Shown one piece after another: positions 12,410 to 23,700 of a stretch of 64,000 nucleotides of DNA. The notes under the pieces are model-generated. The model searched no databases. It was given only the letters and a program-made list of their open reading frames with translations, and had not been told where the DNA came from. The position numbers and the translations under genes were made by a program. The first letter of the stretch is position 1. The number at the start of each line of letters is the position of its first letter. The DNA is from Thozetella sp. PMI_491 (Eukaryota > Ascomycota > Sordariomycetes > Chaetosphaeriales > Chaetosphaeriaceae): contig MU270068.1 in the NCBI GenBank assembly GCA_021432635.1, forward strand, positions 124,001 through 188,000. The letters are read 5' to 3'.

Positions 12410-13486
12410 TTAGTACGTTGACGGGACGACACTGAGTTTGCCTCCGTCCACAACAACAACGTTCCCAGACAGCCAAGCCCCTGCTCGAGAAGCGAGCCAT
12501 AGTATTATTCCCGCCATGTCATCCGGGTTACCTAGCCTCGGAACGGGGGCAAACCGAGCAGCCCACTCCGCAGGCGGGAGATTTCGAGAAGCGTCAATGA
12601 TGCCATGCGTGATTTGCGAAGGAAAGACTGCCCTCTTGGTTAACTTTCTCATTCCTGCAACGAGAAACATTGTCATTCCTAGTGAGCTCACCTCCCGGGG
12701 CGATCGTGTTGACTCTTATACCGTACTGGACGAGCGTGGAAGCGAACTGCTTCAGCATGTGTGTCACACCGGCCTTGCTTGCCGAGTACGCATAATGTAC
12801 AAACGGGAGGCGATTGAACCCACCGACAGAGCTCACGCCGATGATTTGGCTGCTCTGCACGACGTTCCCCTCCCGGTTGCCCTTGTCTAGAAGATCCAGG
12901 AACGCCACGATGCTCCAGTACACGCCGCCGGTGTTGACGGCCAGGACTTGGTTGAAGGCAACCGGGTCAGTTGCCCAGAGGCGGGCCTGCACGTCGGCCA
13001 GGGGGGACGGGTTGGGCCCGCCGAGAGTGATGTCCGGTCCCTTGCTCGGCCCCTCGATGCCGGCGTTCGCAACGAGGAGGTTTATGTAGCCTACCTCGGA
13101 CGTGATCTGGGCGACAATGCGAGAAAGGTCATCCTTGGACGTCACGTCGCCGGCCAGTGGAAAGATATTTCCATATTTCTATGTCATATACGTGAGCTTC
13201 ACCGCGCGACTTCGACATAGGGTAGCACGTACGCCTTCTTCCTTGGCGACCCTCTCGAGGACCTCCTTGCGGCGTCCAACGATGTAAACCTTGGCGCCGT
13301 TTTCTTCAAGCGCCTTGGACATCATGAGTCCAATGCCTAGTCCGTGTGTCACAATGGATGAGGCATGCGGGGCCGAGACATGAGCTGCCATAGGAACCTA
13401 CCTGTAGCCCCCCCTGTCACGACTGCGACGAGCCCCCTGACGCTGAACAAGTCAACAGACGCGAGAGAGGTGATTTCTTCAGACAT
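12410..13486 (-). CDS. Short-chain dehydrogenase/reductase (classical SDR)
   Basis: Four exons on minus: 13486-13402, 13336-13233, 13178-12692 and 12654-12410, giving 306 residues. The first splice restores the nucleotide-binding motif TGGATGIG (residues about 24-31), followed by an Arg pair after strand 2 (IVGRRKE) that suggests NADP(H) preference. Further landmarks are GDVTSKDDL, VANAGIEG (NAG motif), the catalytic serine in IGVSSVGG, YSASKAG (Tyr and Lys), and the C-terminal GNPDDMAGIILWLASRAGAWLSGNVVVVDGG pieces. The substrate cannot be told from sequence. The third intron is 37 bases (12655-12691), unusually short; a different junction there would alter only a few residues after IAPG. 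Tail-to-tail with the nitronate monooxygenase gene. Confidence 0.85.
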
Positions 13487-13938
13487 GGCAGGCTAAGCAG
13501 CAACCTAGTCGGTTTGCGGAAGGAGGGGTTCTCGTTGTCTACCGCTGCCGTGTCGCTGGGTTAAGAGCAAGCGAGTACAACTTAGCCGGTAGTGGCCGGA
13601 CCGGAAGCTCACCGAGCTCGGTAGTAGTTGACCCCGCTATTTACAAGCTACGTGGGTGGTATCGAGGTAGAGCCAAGCTTATTGCATTCATGTCTGGATG
13701 GTCCAACCTGAATAGTCCGGTCTCCAGAGGGTTCTCTGGTACTCAAGATAGACCAGACCTGTAGTTGCACATTTGTCTAGGGGGTCGCATGGGATGGTTA
13801 AATATTATCACAGTTCCATTCGTTTCGTGAGAGTTCTATCTATCCTACAAGCGTATTCGCCTAGGGAATCAGTGTATGACTGGCCGCCATCGCGCCCGCA
13901 ACGGTGCTCTTGGTAGATGCCTGATCCATTCGAGCTGC
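13487..13938. other. Intergenic, SDR upstream region
   Basis: Contains the SDR promoter and the 3' end of the next minus-strand gene. An AT-rich patch lies at about 13798-13812. No other gene is seen. Confidence 0.5.
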
Positions 13939-14217
13939 CTATTTGTTCAACTCGGCAGCCTTTGCACGGCGCTCTTCTTGGGTGCCCTCTTGCGCAACGT
14001 TGGCAATGTTCGGGTGCAAGACGGGGCCGGGCGCAGCCTTGTGGGCCTCAAAAGGAGCCTTGAGTCCTTGGACGGCCTTCTGGAAGGGGTTATCGGCCTT
14101 CTTCTCAGGCTTGATGGGGTATGTTAGCTCGGAGTGCCTAGGGTAGGTAGAAAGCGTCTTTAGATGGGCAGGGCTTACAATCTGAGTGATCTTCTGCTCG
14201 TCGTTCTGGTTGTTCAT
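13939..14217 (-). CDS. Small hydrophilic protein, unknown function
   Basis: One open frame of 92 codons from ATG at 14217 (context CCACAATGA) to 13939. The C-terminal two thirds is charged and Ala/Pro-rich, with KPEKKADNPFQKAVQGL, APGPVLHPN and a final EERRAKAAELNK, compatible with a small soluble protein. Within the frame sits a possible 51-base intron (GTAAGCCC donor, CCGAG acceptor) whose removal would keep the frame and join ITQI to LTYPIKPEKK, giving 75 residues. I cannot decide between the two forms. No domain is recognised. It lies between the SDR and P450 genes, all on minus. Confidence 0.5.
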   Translation of the reverse strand: MNNQNDEQKITQIVSPAHLKTLSTYPRHSELTYPIKPEKKADNPFQKAVQGLKAPFEAHKAAPGPVLHPNIANVAQEGTQEERRAKAAELNK

Positions 14218-15107
14218 TGTGGCTGGTCTTGATAGTCTAGTTGTGTGTAGATGTGGGGGAGGTGTTGAATGCAAAGAGTAGGTGGAGAGAAAAAGCCGAA
14301 CTGGCGAAGGAAATGCTTCTTATTTGCAAGATGAAACTCCAAGAGAGAAGGGGCGTGTTTGCTGGCTTTTTGCATTCGTCATTGCTGTGGAGGCTGCTTT
14401 GCAAACTGATGACGTCGGCTTGTCGCGGCACCTCGACGCTGACTGGTCGTGCGAAGGCCGTGGTGTGGCAAGTGCCCAAGTGCCCAGTGAAGTCATCGGG
14501 AATGGCATTTGAGCCGTCAACCCCACTGCACGGGGACACTAAGCCATAGCTTAATCGACTTTGACTACGATACCCTAGCTAGCTTGCCTAGCTAATATGC
14601 TCGCAAGCTCAGTCGGGCCTAAATTCTCTTACCGAAGAACAGCTTAGATCTCGCTCGAGCCACACGGTCGGTCCAAAGTAGGCAACCGCCAAGGTCTCAG
14701 TCCGGGAAACAGTCGTTACTGTCACCTGACAGGCCACCCTCTCTCTTTCTGCAATGAGGAATAATGGGTAAATAGTTCGCGGTTGCATCCAAGCCCTATG
14801 GTTGTCCGATAAGGCTCTCAGAAGCTCTGGTAAGATTCGGTAGCTACCGCCTCACGGGGGAGAAATACTCAAGTAACCAACGATGCAGGAGCTAGGACGT
14901 GGTGCTAGACGTACCAATGCCCAGGCGAAGACGGCAGCGAGATAACCGAGAGAAGCGCAAACGCTGCACGAGGAATCACAATATATTATCTAGAGTCTGG
15001 CACAGGTGTTGAGTCTACAGGATGGACGGCGAATACGTACGGATTTCTACTATTTCCTGGAGGCTCTTCGCGCATCATCGAGGCAGTAGGGTCGATAGTG
15101 AGCCGAG
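14218..15107. other. Intergenic, no gene seen
   Basis: About 0.9 kb with no convincing exon on either strand. It should contain the promoter of the 92-codon gene at its left end and the P450 3' UTR at its right end. Confidence 0.5.
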
Positions 15108-16858
15108 TTAACCTACCTTTTCAAACCGCACATAGAGTGCTTCGTTCGCAGGCCTTCCAGCGTAGCCATCAGACTGCTCCTGCATGCCAGTATCGTCTAC
15201 GATGTGGGAGGTGAAGTTCGTGTAGATGGCGGCGATAATGAGCTTCATTTCTGCGGAGCAGCATACGTCAACCGCCATGAAGGCGCAGAATCGATGAAGG
15301 GAGGGACGCACCTTGCATGGCAAAGTTAGATCCAATGCACATCCTTCCGCCCGAGCTGAAGGCCCAGAAGAGCCTGTTGCGCTCTTTTCTCTCCTCTTCG
15401 GTCGCCGTTGCCGGGAGCCACCGCTCGGGGCGCCACTCCTCCGGCTCCGGGAAAGCGCCTTCATCGCGGTGCATTGTATACGCTAAGGCGGCGATCCTCA
15501 CGCCGCCCGGCACCTGGTGCCCCCCAATGGTGCATGACGGCTCGGGGGCCTGTCGGGGTTGTGGTCCAGGGATCGGAGCATGCAGGCGAAGGGTTTCCAT
15601 AACCACAGCGTGGAGGAGCGGAAGGTTGTCGAGCTGCTTCGGATGCGGGAGCTGCGTAGCCCCCCCCCTTTCCAGCTTCAGACTTGGCCGCAGCGTGAGG
15701 AGCTCGGCTCGGAGTTCGTTCTGGAGGGCGGGAGACTGAGAAAGCCTCCAAGTCAGATAGGTCAGCGTCAGCCCGGACGTCTCCTGGCCAGCTAGCACGT
15801 GATCCAAGAGCTCCGACGCTACCGAGAGCTCACGTTGGGCCAGGGCGGTAGGGTAGAGGATGGAGTCCTTCCCGTTGACCTCTGCCTCCTTGTTGAGGCC
15901 GGACGCCAGCGCATTCCACACTAGCGGCTCGTCGGCCCCGGTGAGCACTCCGTCAGCGCCTGCGCTGGAGACCTCGTCCATGTTCCTGCAGAGCTCTTGG
16001 CACCACTCACCCAGCTCTTGGTTGGCAGCATCGACCCACTTGGGGCAAAAGGGGACCCCCAGTCGGCGGCATACAGCGGTGAGGCGAGGCAGCTCCTGGT
16101 CGTAGAGGCCGTAGTCGTTGCGGGACTTGTAGAGCTCGAAGAAATGATCACGGTAACCTTTGTTCTGCAGGAAGTTGGTGCCGTGGCGGAGGCCGAAGAT
16201 GTGGCCGGCGATGAAGTCCATGGTGGCAGCCATGAGGATTGAGTATATGTCAACGCCATGGGGCTCCTGATGCTCGGCGGTCGAGCCCTCGAGGATGGGG
16301 AGCAGGCGGCCGAAGACCAGCGTGTGCGCCTGAGCGGCAGCGGCAGCGGATGATTGGATGAAGGACTTAGAGTACACATGGGATATCATGCGCTTGCGAG
16401 CTGAGTGCTCGCGTGCAGGGCGGGCCGAGAACATGCACGGCACGCTGCGTAAGGAATAATGGGTCAGCCGTCAGACGCATACGGATCCATGCACGGGGGA
16501 AGGCGGAAGCTTGCCCGTAGTTGTCAAAGACAGCATACCACACCGGCTTCTCGAAGCCGCCCTGGTAGACAGTCCGCACACCGTCGACGCCGTGCACACT
16601 GAGCTCGCGGGGTCCGACCCGGACGACCGGACCCAGGCGCCGGTGGGCTTCGGCGAGCGTGCGGTTCTCCCGGCGGGCGAAGCGGACGCGCAGAATCCAC
16701 AGCCGCGAGAGAGGCGCCGACCAGTGCGCATTAGGGATCGACGCCAGGGGGGAGAAGAAGCATGGGTAGGCAAGGCAGCGATATGCTAGCAGGAGGACGA
16801 CGGTGACTCCTGCCATTAGCAGGCCCGACATGGGCTGCTGGCGACTAGTCGGCTCCAT
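15108..16858 (-). CDS. Cytochrome P450 monooxygenase, membrane-anchored
   Basis: Three exons on minus: 16858-16515, 16444-15312 and 15250-15108, giving 539 residues. An N-terminal membrane anchor (about residues 11-32, LLMAGVTVVLLLAYRCLAYP) places it on the ER. The I-helix AGQETSG, the K-helix ETLR, the PERW segment and the heme loop FSSGGRMCIG (Cys484) are all present, so the enzyme looks intact. The first intron begins with GC rather than GT (GCAAGCTT); only this junction restores FDNYGVPCMFS, a run I associate with a fungal P450 clan acting on secondary metabolites or xenobiotics. The substrate is unknown. It needs an external P450 reductase. It lies upstream of, and on the same strand as, the small protein and SDR genes. 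Confidence 0.88.
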
Positions 16859-17777
16859 CGGAAGCCGGGGGGGTTAGGCGAGGGGCCAATAATGTCTTTG
16901 TCCGGGGTGCCCTTCCTAAGTGCTGAGGTAGGTGTCAGTGATTCATAGCCCTCAGCATGCTATGCTGTTGGAGAGCTGGCTCTCTCCCAGTGAGGCCCAC
17001 GGTGTGTCACGACAGGGCAAGGTGTGGTGCGTGTGGGTGTCTATTATGTGGGTGGTGTGTCGTGTGGGAGGGTGGGTGAGTGGTTGGGTGCAGGGGACAG
17101 GGCGGGACGAGGGGAGCAAGGTTGACGTTTGGCATTGGCCCAGCATAGGGCAGGGCCGTGTTTGGGTGTTCCCTTGGTGCTGTTAGCACGCAGCCTTGTC
17201 ACCGGCTGGGGACTAGCCCCGCCATGTCTTCCGCTAACGTTCTGACTCTGACTCTATGACTCCCCCCCCTCTTCCCCCCAAAAAGCCTAGTCGTGCCCTT
17301 TCTTCACCATGGCTTGGCAGCTGTTGCAATCCAAGACACGCAGAGCTTAGTTGGGTAATGATCACGGAGCGTCTCGCTATCTCGCAGCATTGCATGAAGA
17401 AACCAAAAAAGCAATCCGAGGTCACGTTTGTGGCTTACTAGGAATTCCGCCTGGAAAATCCCCCTCACCGTAACTTTTTTTTTTCGGCCCTCCCCCAGGT
17501 CGAAGGAGCGGACGAAAAAAAAAAAAAAGATATCTACAGAAAGAGCTTGTTCAGTCCCACAAGCGCCTCCTCTACCTTACTCCCTAATAACCCCAATCTA
17601 CCCTAGAACTTATTCCGTACACAACCCGCCCTGGCGCCTGTTATATCTCCATATATAACATAACCCTAGGGAAACCCAGGAGGGCAGCCAGCCGTGAGTC
17701 TCGCCCCGACCTGTCATGCCCACCTCAAGAATTCCCGAAGAAACAGAACCAATATCAATATCATCCATGCCATCAAT
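16859..17777. other. Intergenic between P450 and F-box genes
   Basis: Divergent upstream region of the P450 and F-box genes. It includes a G/T-rich low-complexity segment at about 17021-17110, A- and T-runs near 17475-17530, and a TATA-like element at 17652. No coding exon is recognised. Confidence 0.5.
17652..17658 (+). promoter_or_regulatory. TATA-like box for the F-box gene
   Basis: TATATAA on plus, 126 bases before the chosen ATG at 17778. The distance suits a fungal core promoter with a short leader. Confidence 0.4.
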
Positions 17778-19879
17778 ATGGAACTGCAGCCGCTGATCCT
17801 CACGGCCTGCAATGACGACATCCTCCGGCTCATCGTAGCCAACCTCGACGCCGCCCGGGACGTCTTTGCCCTCTCGCTCTCGTGCAAGAGCCTGTACCAG
17901 TTCGTCCGGGCCGAAGGCTGGCGCGTCTTCGTGCGGCGCCGCTTCCCCTGGTTTTCCCTCCAGGCCGTCGGTAGCGATGACTGGGCCAAGTTCGCCCAGT
18001 CGCTCCGCTTCCAGACCCGCTGCTGGGAGCGCCGTTCCTTCAAGTTCCGCACCTTCCTGCAGGACCCCGGCGCCTCCCTCGGGAGTTACGGCCCCCGCCG
18101 GAGGGGCGTGCCGTTCCAGGCCATGGTCGACGCCTACTTCGACCCCGAGGCCGAGACGGAGCTCGTTGTCTGGGGCGCCGGAGAGGACATTGTCGGCCGC
18201 TGGCGCCAGAAAGGCGGCGTGCGCGGCTCGTCCCTGGTCGCTTGGCACGAGTCCTTGGGCGTGGACGGTGGCTACGCGCCCGGCCCGGACGACGTAACAG
18301 CCCTCCGGCTGATGAGAGGCCCCGTGGGCCAGCACGACGAGCTTGGAATCCTCGTGGGAAGAGACAACGGCCACCTTCGCCTGCTCTCCGCCGAGCAAGA
18401 CCGGTTCGGCCGGCTGCTGGTCGATCTCGCGCCCCGGCATGCCCACGCACCAGCGCTCGCAGAGTCGGAACAAGAAACAATCAATAGTCTGGACGTGAGC
18501 TACCACGACCGCCCGCAAGGACAAGTCGTCGCCGCGACTCAGTCGAGCCTGCTGTTCTATAACCTGCCGGGCGACAGCGCCTCCAAACGCGTCGGGCCCT
18601 CTGCCGTCCGAGACCTGAAGCGGGACTTGTTCGACGACGGAAACAAGAAGGCAGCTCTCTGTAGCGCCAAGTGGATGGGAGGAGACATCGTAGCGTTCAC
18701 CCTGAAAGGAACCGACCATCCCTTACGGTACCTCAAGGTGACAGAATCAGGCGTGACCTACCACACAGCCGCGAAGAACCCTCTACTCCAGAGCGAGCAC
18801 AGGCTTCGGTACCGCAACGTTTGCCCGAACTCCCTCCAGCCAGTGCGGCGCAGTTATTACAACCGGGCGGAAGCCAACCTTCTGCTAAGCGCTTGGAAGG
18901 ATGGGACCGTAAGGTATGCTCACCTCCGCCGTCTCAGGGCTACGGGGAGCCGAGGATCGCTTGCTGCTGACACTAGGCGCGCAGGCTCCAAGACTTGAGG
19001 TCCCCGTCGGCATTCGACGCCATCTATCAAGACAACATCAATCCAACCGAGACGCTGGAGACTCTTCTAGTGTCGGACTCGGAGCGCTTCCTAGGTGCGA
19101 GCGGGACCGACCTGACCGTCAAGATCTTCGACCTGCGATGGGACCGGCCATACCACCACCTCTCCGAGCTTGAATGCAGCAGCCAAGCACCCCTGCCCCC
19201 TCCCCGGCAGCCTTTTCTTAGCGAGCCACCCGAACCGACCGAGCATCGCACGGCGTGCGAGCACCTCCTCGGCCGGCACTGTCGGTGGCACGCGCTCTCG
19301 CGGCTGCAGTACTACCAGCCCAACGCCAAGCTGTTTCTGGTTGAGTCGCACGGCGCGCATATCAGCACGTCGCGTCGCATCTGGTCGCTGGCCCGCGCCT
19401 CGCCTGTCTCGCCCAACTTCTACCTTGGCATCTCCGGTGGTATCGTCGAGGCGAGCATGGAGCCGTCGCTTGACCCGCCGGGCGTAGTGGCGCCGCGGGT
19501 GCGCCGCGACGCCAACTTTGCCTTCACCGACTGGGACGCTCCCGACCAGGGTGCGTCGTGCAGCTACGTCTCGCGCGTGTTGGTGCCGGGCATCCAGGAG
19601 ATTGGCGACGGGCTGGCATCGCCGCATAACCAGCGGCCAATCAAGCTGCCGCCGCTGGTGTCGGCCCGCGACTGGGGGATGGAGATGTCCCAGGCCGTGC
19701 CGGAGGAGTGGAAGGCCAGGCACAGGCTAGATCGCTGCTTTCAGCGCATCGACGACTTCGCGGGACTGCGTGGGCAAGACGGCGTAGTGGTGCACGAAGA
19801 CGTGGAGGACGGTATCGTACTTTCAGGGGACGCGGCATCGGGGTCGCGGTGGTCTAGAATTCCTCGTGGTCGGAGATAG
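17778..19879 (+). CDS. F-box protein with WD40-like C-terminal region
   Basis: Two exons, 17778-18913 and 18985-19879, giving 676 residues; the junction reads DGTVR then LQDLRSPSAFDAIYQ. Residues about 1-45 fit an F-box: LILTACNDDILRLIVANLD, then FALSLSCKSLYQFVRAEGWR. The rest has scattered beta-propeller-like elements such as GILVGRDNGHLRLLSAEQ, LLSAWKDGTVR and GASGTDLTVKIFDLRWDRPY, the last a clear WD-type blade. F-box proteins bring substrates to SCF ubiquitin ligases through Skp1; the target here is unknown. An in-frame ATG lies 28 codons upstream at 17694, but I chose 17778 because the F-box begins there and the TATA-like element is placed well for it. Similar fungal proteins are usually annotated only as F-box domain proteins. 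Confidence 0.8.
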
Positions 19880-20733
19880 ATTTCTTAGTCTCGTCCCCCC
19901 TAATTTTGGTAAACATGAAAGGCGGTTGCCGCGGAAATGGGACGCCCACTCTCTCACATGGCCACATGGGCTGAATCTTCGCGTCCCCTATAGGTCTTCA
20001 CCCGCGTCACATCTTGCCGCCGTCGCAGAGAGCTGAGTCTTGGGCCTGGATCCTCTCCCTATGAAAGCCCAGGTGGCTCATGCATACAGGTGGCTTACGC
20101 TTGTAATGAGCTGCTCTACGCTGAGCAGGCATCTCCTGCATTGCATCGACCCACGGGTCTATCACGTTTTACTTTTCCGGGCAAGCGGCGAGACTTTCAG
20201 TGTTCGGGTGGTATGGGTATCGTCGTATTCCTCTCGACTACGCAGTTTCAGAAGGTAAAGACAGCAACAAGGTGCCGCCGCGGACGCGTCGACATATAAC
20301 AAAGTAGGCACAACGCAAACTCCCCTGCCCTCCTCCCCTGCTCCTCGCTCTTCTGCGCTCCACCGGCCATACAATCGTCATTGCATCCTCCCATCACCCA
20401 AGGCGTGAAGCGTTCGCCATTGTCCAAAGCGCTGAACCAAATTGCTGCTGCCCCGCCCCCAACACTACATTCTGCTCGCCGCTGCACTACTCAGAAAAAC
20501 TCTGCCACGACCGTAGGAAGGGTATAATGTCGAGAAGAATGTATGCATATTGCTGATTTCAGTTTGGGGGGTATTTGTTCCGGGCATGCGTCCCACACGG
20601 CTTCTCTTGTTCGTCGAATTAAAGCTATACACCAGGTGCAGTCCGTCTTGGACGGACAGGAGAAAGTCATAAGAGAAAGATAAGTCATTCCACAGGGCTA
20701 GTGCGGCCGCTAGCCAGAGCGGAGGTTGCCTGT
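19880..20733. other. Intergenic, 3' sides of two convergent genes
   Basis: About 0.85 kb between converging genes, presumably both 3' UTRs and terminators. No gene is seen. Confidence 0.5.
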
Positions 20734-23700
20734 TCAGGACGACTGAACATCTGTGATCGAGTTCAGGATGCGGAGGTTCTGTGCCCGCATATCCTTGTCG
20801 AGATCCATGAGCTGGCCGGCTGTCAATTGCGCTTTAGCTATCTGAAGAAGAGACTTTCGTTAGCTGGTGGTCCCGTATGATAGAAGACCGGGCTCAGAGG
20901 GAAGATAGGAGGGGGGGGGGGTTGGTCGGTGTTGCATCAAGCAAGGGGCTTTCGCACCGAAGCTAGTGCCGCCGATGAACTGTCCGGCTCGATGGGCTCA
21001 CCTTCCGCCGCGGCCTTGCCCTCCTCAGCGGTTCCGGTGGCGTCTTCATCATCGGCTGGCGCGTCGGCAAAGCGGCTTGCTGAGAGGCCCTTCGGGGTCG
21101 TGGACTTGGTAGCCTAGTAGATGCATTAGCAACGGCATCGGTTGCGCGCGCCTTGGCAGGGGGGCGACCGGGTGTCGGCGACGTACCTTGGCTTCGGCAA
21201 GCTCTGCGTCCTTCACCTTGAGCTGTGCCTCCAGCTCGGCGATCCGTTTCTCGGCGTCGGCGACCTTGTTCCCGGCCTCGGTGGCCTTGGTGTGCGCTTC
21301 CTGGGCAACTTTGGTAAGCGACTCGTGCATGTCGTTGTAATCGGCCTCAGAAGTCTTCTGCTTGGCATCGGCTTCCAACTTGAAGGCTTCAAGGTCCTTA
21401 GAGACGAGCACAAGATCCTCCTTGGTCGTGGCAAGCTCCGCTGCTGTGGCGCTTGAAGCCTCTCCAGCCTTGGCAAGCTCCGCCTCGTGAGCGGTCTTGA
21501 GGGAAGAGATCTCCGCGCTGAGGTCCTCGATCTTGCTCTTCAAGCCGTCGGCTTCCGAAGTATCGGACTTGGCTGTCTTTAGAGCGTCTAGGTCGGCTTG
21601 AGCAGTGAACTTCTCCATCTTCTCCTGCGCCAGCTGCTGGCTAAGCTCGTCGATTGTGGCATTGGCTTTGGCAACTTCAGCGGTAAGCTTGGCCACGCTG
21701 CTCTCGATCTCTGCGTTGGAAGCCTCGAGGCGGGCGACATCCGCCGTGGCGTTCTGGAGGAGGGAACCGTGCTCGGCCTTGAGGTCTTCAACGAACTTGG
21801 CGTGCTGCGCCGTCAAGCTAGCAACCTCCGACTCGGAATTTGCGGTACCCTCCTTCTTAAGTAGGTCGAGTGCTTCCGTGTGGGCCGCGTTGAGCTGCTC
21901 GAGGTCGGCGCTGTGCGAAACTTCCAAGCCCTTCTTGATCGCCTCGATAGCGGCAGCATGGTTAGCTTCCGCCTCGGCCAACTTCGCCTGGGCAGCCTCT
22001 AGTTCAGTCCGCAGCGCGTTCGCCGCCTCGAGCTGCGCTGTCAGCTTCTCAATTTCCTCGGCATGCTTGCCCTCGAGCGTCTTCTTGAGATCCTCGATCT
22101 GCGAAGCAGCCGCCCCTTCCCCAGCTGACTTGGCCGCCGCCACGTCCTCCGCATGGCCGGCCTGGAGGGCCTCAAGCTGTGAAGCAAAGGTCGCCTCGGC
22201 CGTCGACTTCGCAGTCTCGAGTTCCAACGCGTGGCCGGCCTTCAGCTCCTCGAGCTGCGAAGCAAAGGCACCTTGACCAGCCGATTTCGCCGCCGTCAAC
22301 TCCTCAGCGTGGCTAGCCTGGAGTGCCTCAAGCTGTGAAGCAAAGGCACCTTCGGTAGCCGACTTGATTGCCGCCAATTCCTCAGCGTGGCTAGCCTTCA
22401 GCTCTTCGAGCTGCGTAGCAAAGGCGCCTTCGCCGGCGGATTTGGCTGCGGCGACCTCATCAGCGTGCGAGGCAAGAAGCTGCTCCTTGTCAGTGGCGTT
22501 GGCGATCTGCAGAGCCTCGATGACCTCGGCATGGCTCGCCTTGAGCGCCTCGAGTTCGCTAGCCAGGCGACTTTCGCTCTCTTTCTTGAGGATCTCGACC
22601 TGCTCCGCATGGCTCGCCTTGAGCGATTCGAGCTCGCCAAGACCGCTCTCGGTCGCTTGGCGAGCGACACTCTTAGCGCCCTCGATCTCTTCGGCGTGGC
22701 TGGCACGAAGAGCATCTAAGGCCTTCTGGTGTTCAGCCTCCTCGACTTCCAGTGCAGCCACGGCAGCAGCATGCTCTGCCTTGGCAGCCTCGAGCGCCGC
22801 AGCATGGCTTTCGACAGCCTTGGTATGGGTCTGAGTGAGCTCAGTGTGCTTGGTCTCCAGGTCGTGGAACTGGCGCTTGAAGTGGGCTTCGCCCTGGAGT
22901 TTCTCGATCTCGTCCTCGTAATCCTGGCTGATCGTCTTCAGCTGCTGCTCGTGTTTTGCCTCGAGCGACTTGGAGTCTTCCTTTAGCTTCGCGAGAGCCT
23001 CATCCTTGGTCTTGGCCTCTTCGTTGGCCGCATCGATAAGCTTCTGGAGCTCCGCCAGGGCAGCGGCTGACTTCTCGGCCTCCTCCTTCGCAGCCTGCAG
23101 GCCCGCCTCGAGCTCGGCAATCTTCGCCTCCAGCGCGGCAACGGATGCGGTCTTGACCTCGAGCTCGGCTTTCGCAGCCTCGGCAGCCGCTTCGGCGCTC
23201 CCCAGCTTTGTCTTGAGCTCGGCCACTTCGGCCTCAAGGGTGGCAAGCTTAGACGCAGCGGCCTCGCTCTCACCAGCAAGTTTAGACTCGTGGGCAGCCT
23301 CGAGAGTGGCTTGCGACGCGGTCAGCTCGTCGATCTTTTTCTGGAGCTCGGCGATGGAGCCGTCATGGCTGCTTTTGAGCTCGCTGATTGCCTTCTCATG
23401 CTGTTCGGCAAGGTCGGCGTCGCCGCTCTTGAGTTGTTCCGCGTGCTTTGCCTCTAGAGCTTCGATAGCTGCCTTGTGCTGGTCCTCTAGAGCATTTTGG
23501 ATCTCTTCTAGCTTGGTAGCATGCTCCTCCGTCGCCCTGGTCAAGCTGGCATCCTTCTCGTTGAGCTGGGCGACCTTCTCTGCCTCGAGGGCCTCCAAGC
23601 TCTGCTTCAGCGCGGCAATCTCGCTCTCAGCGCCTTCCTTGGAACCGGCAGCATCAGCGGCCTGGCTCTTCTCGGCGGCGAGCTGCGCCTCAGCCTGAGC

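Noticed and set aside
17610-18719. 369-codon minus-strand frame opposite the F-box gene
   Set aside because: Antisense shadow of a gene with strong G/C third positions; its product shows no domain.
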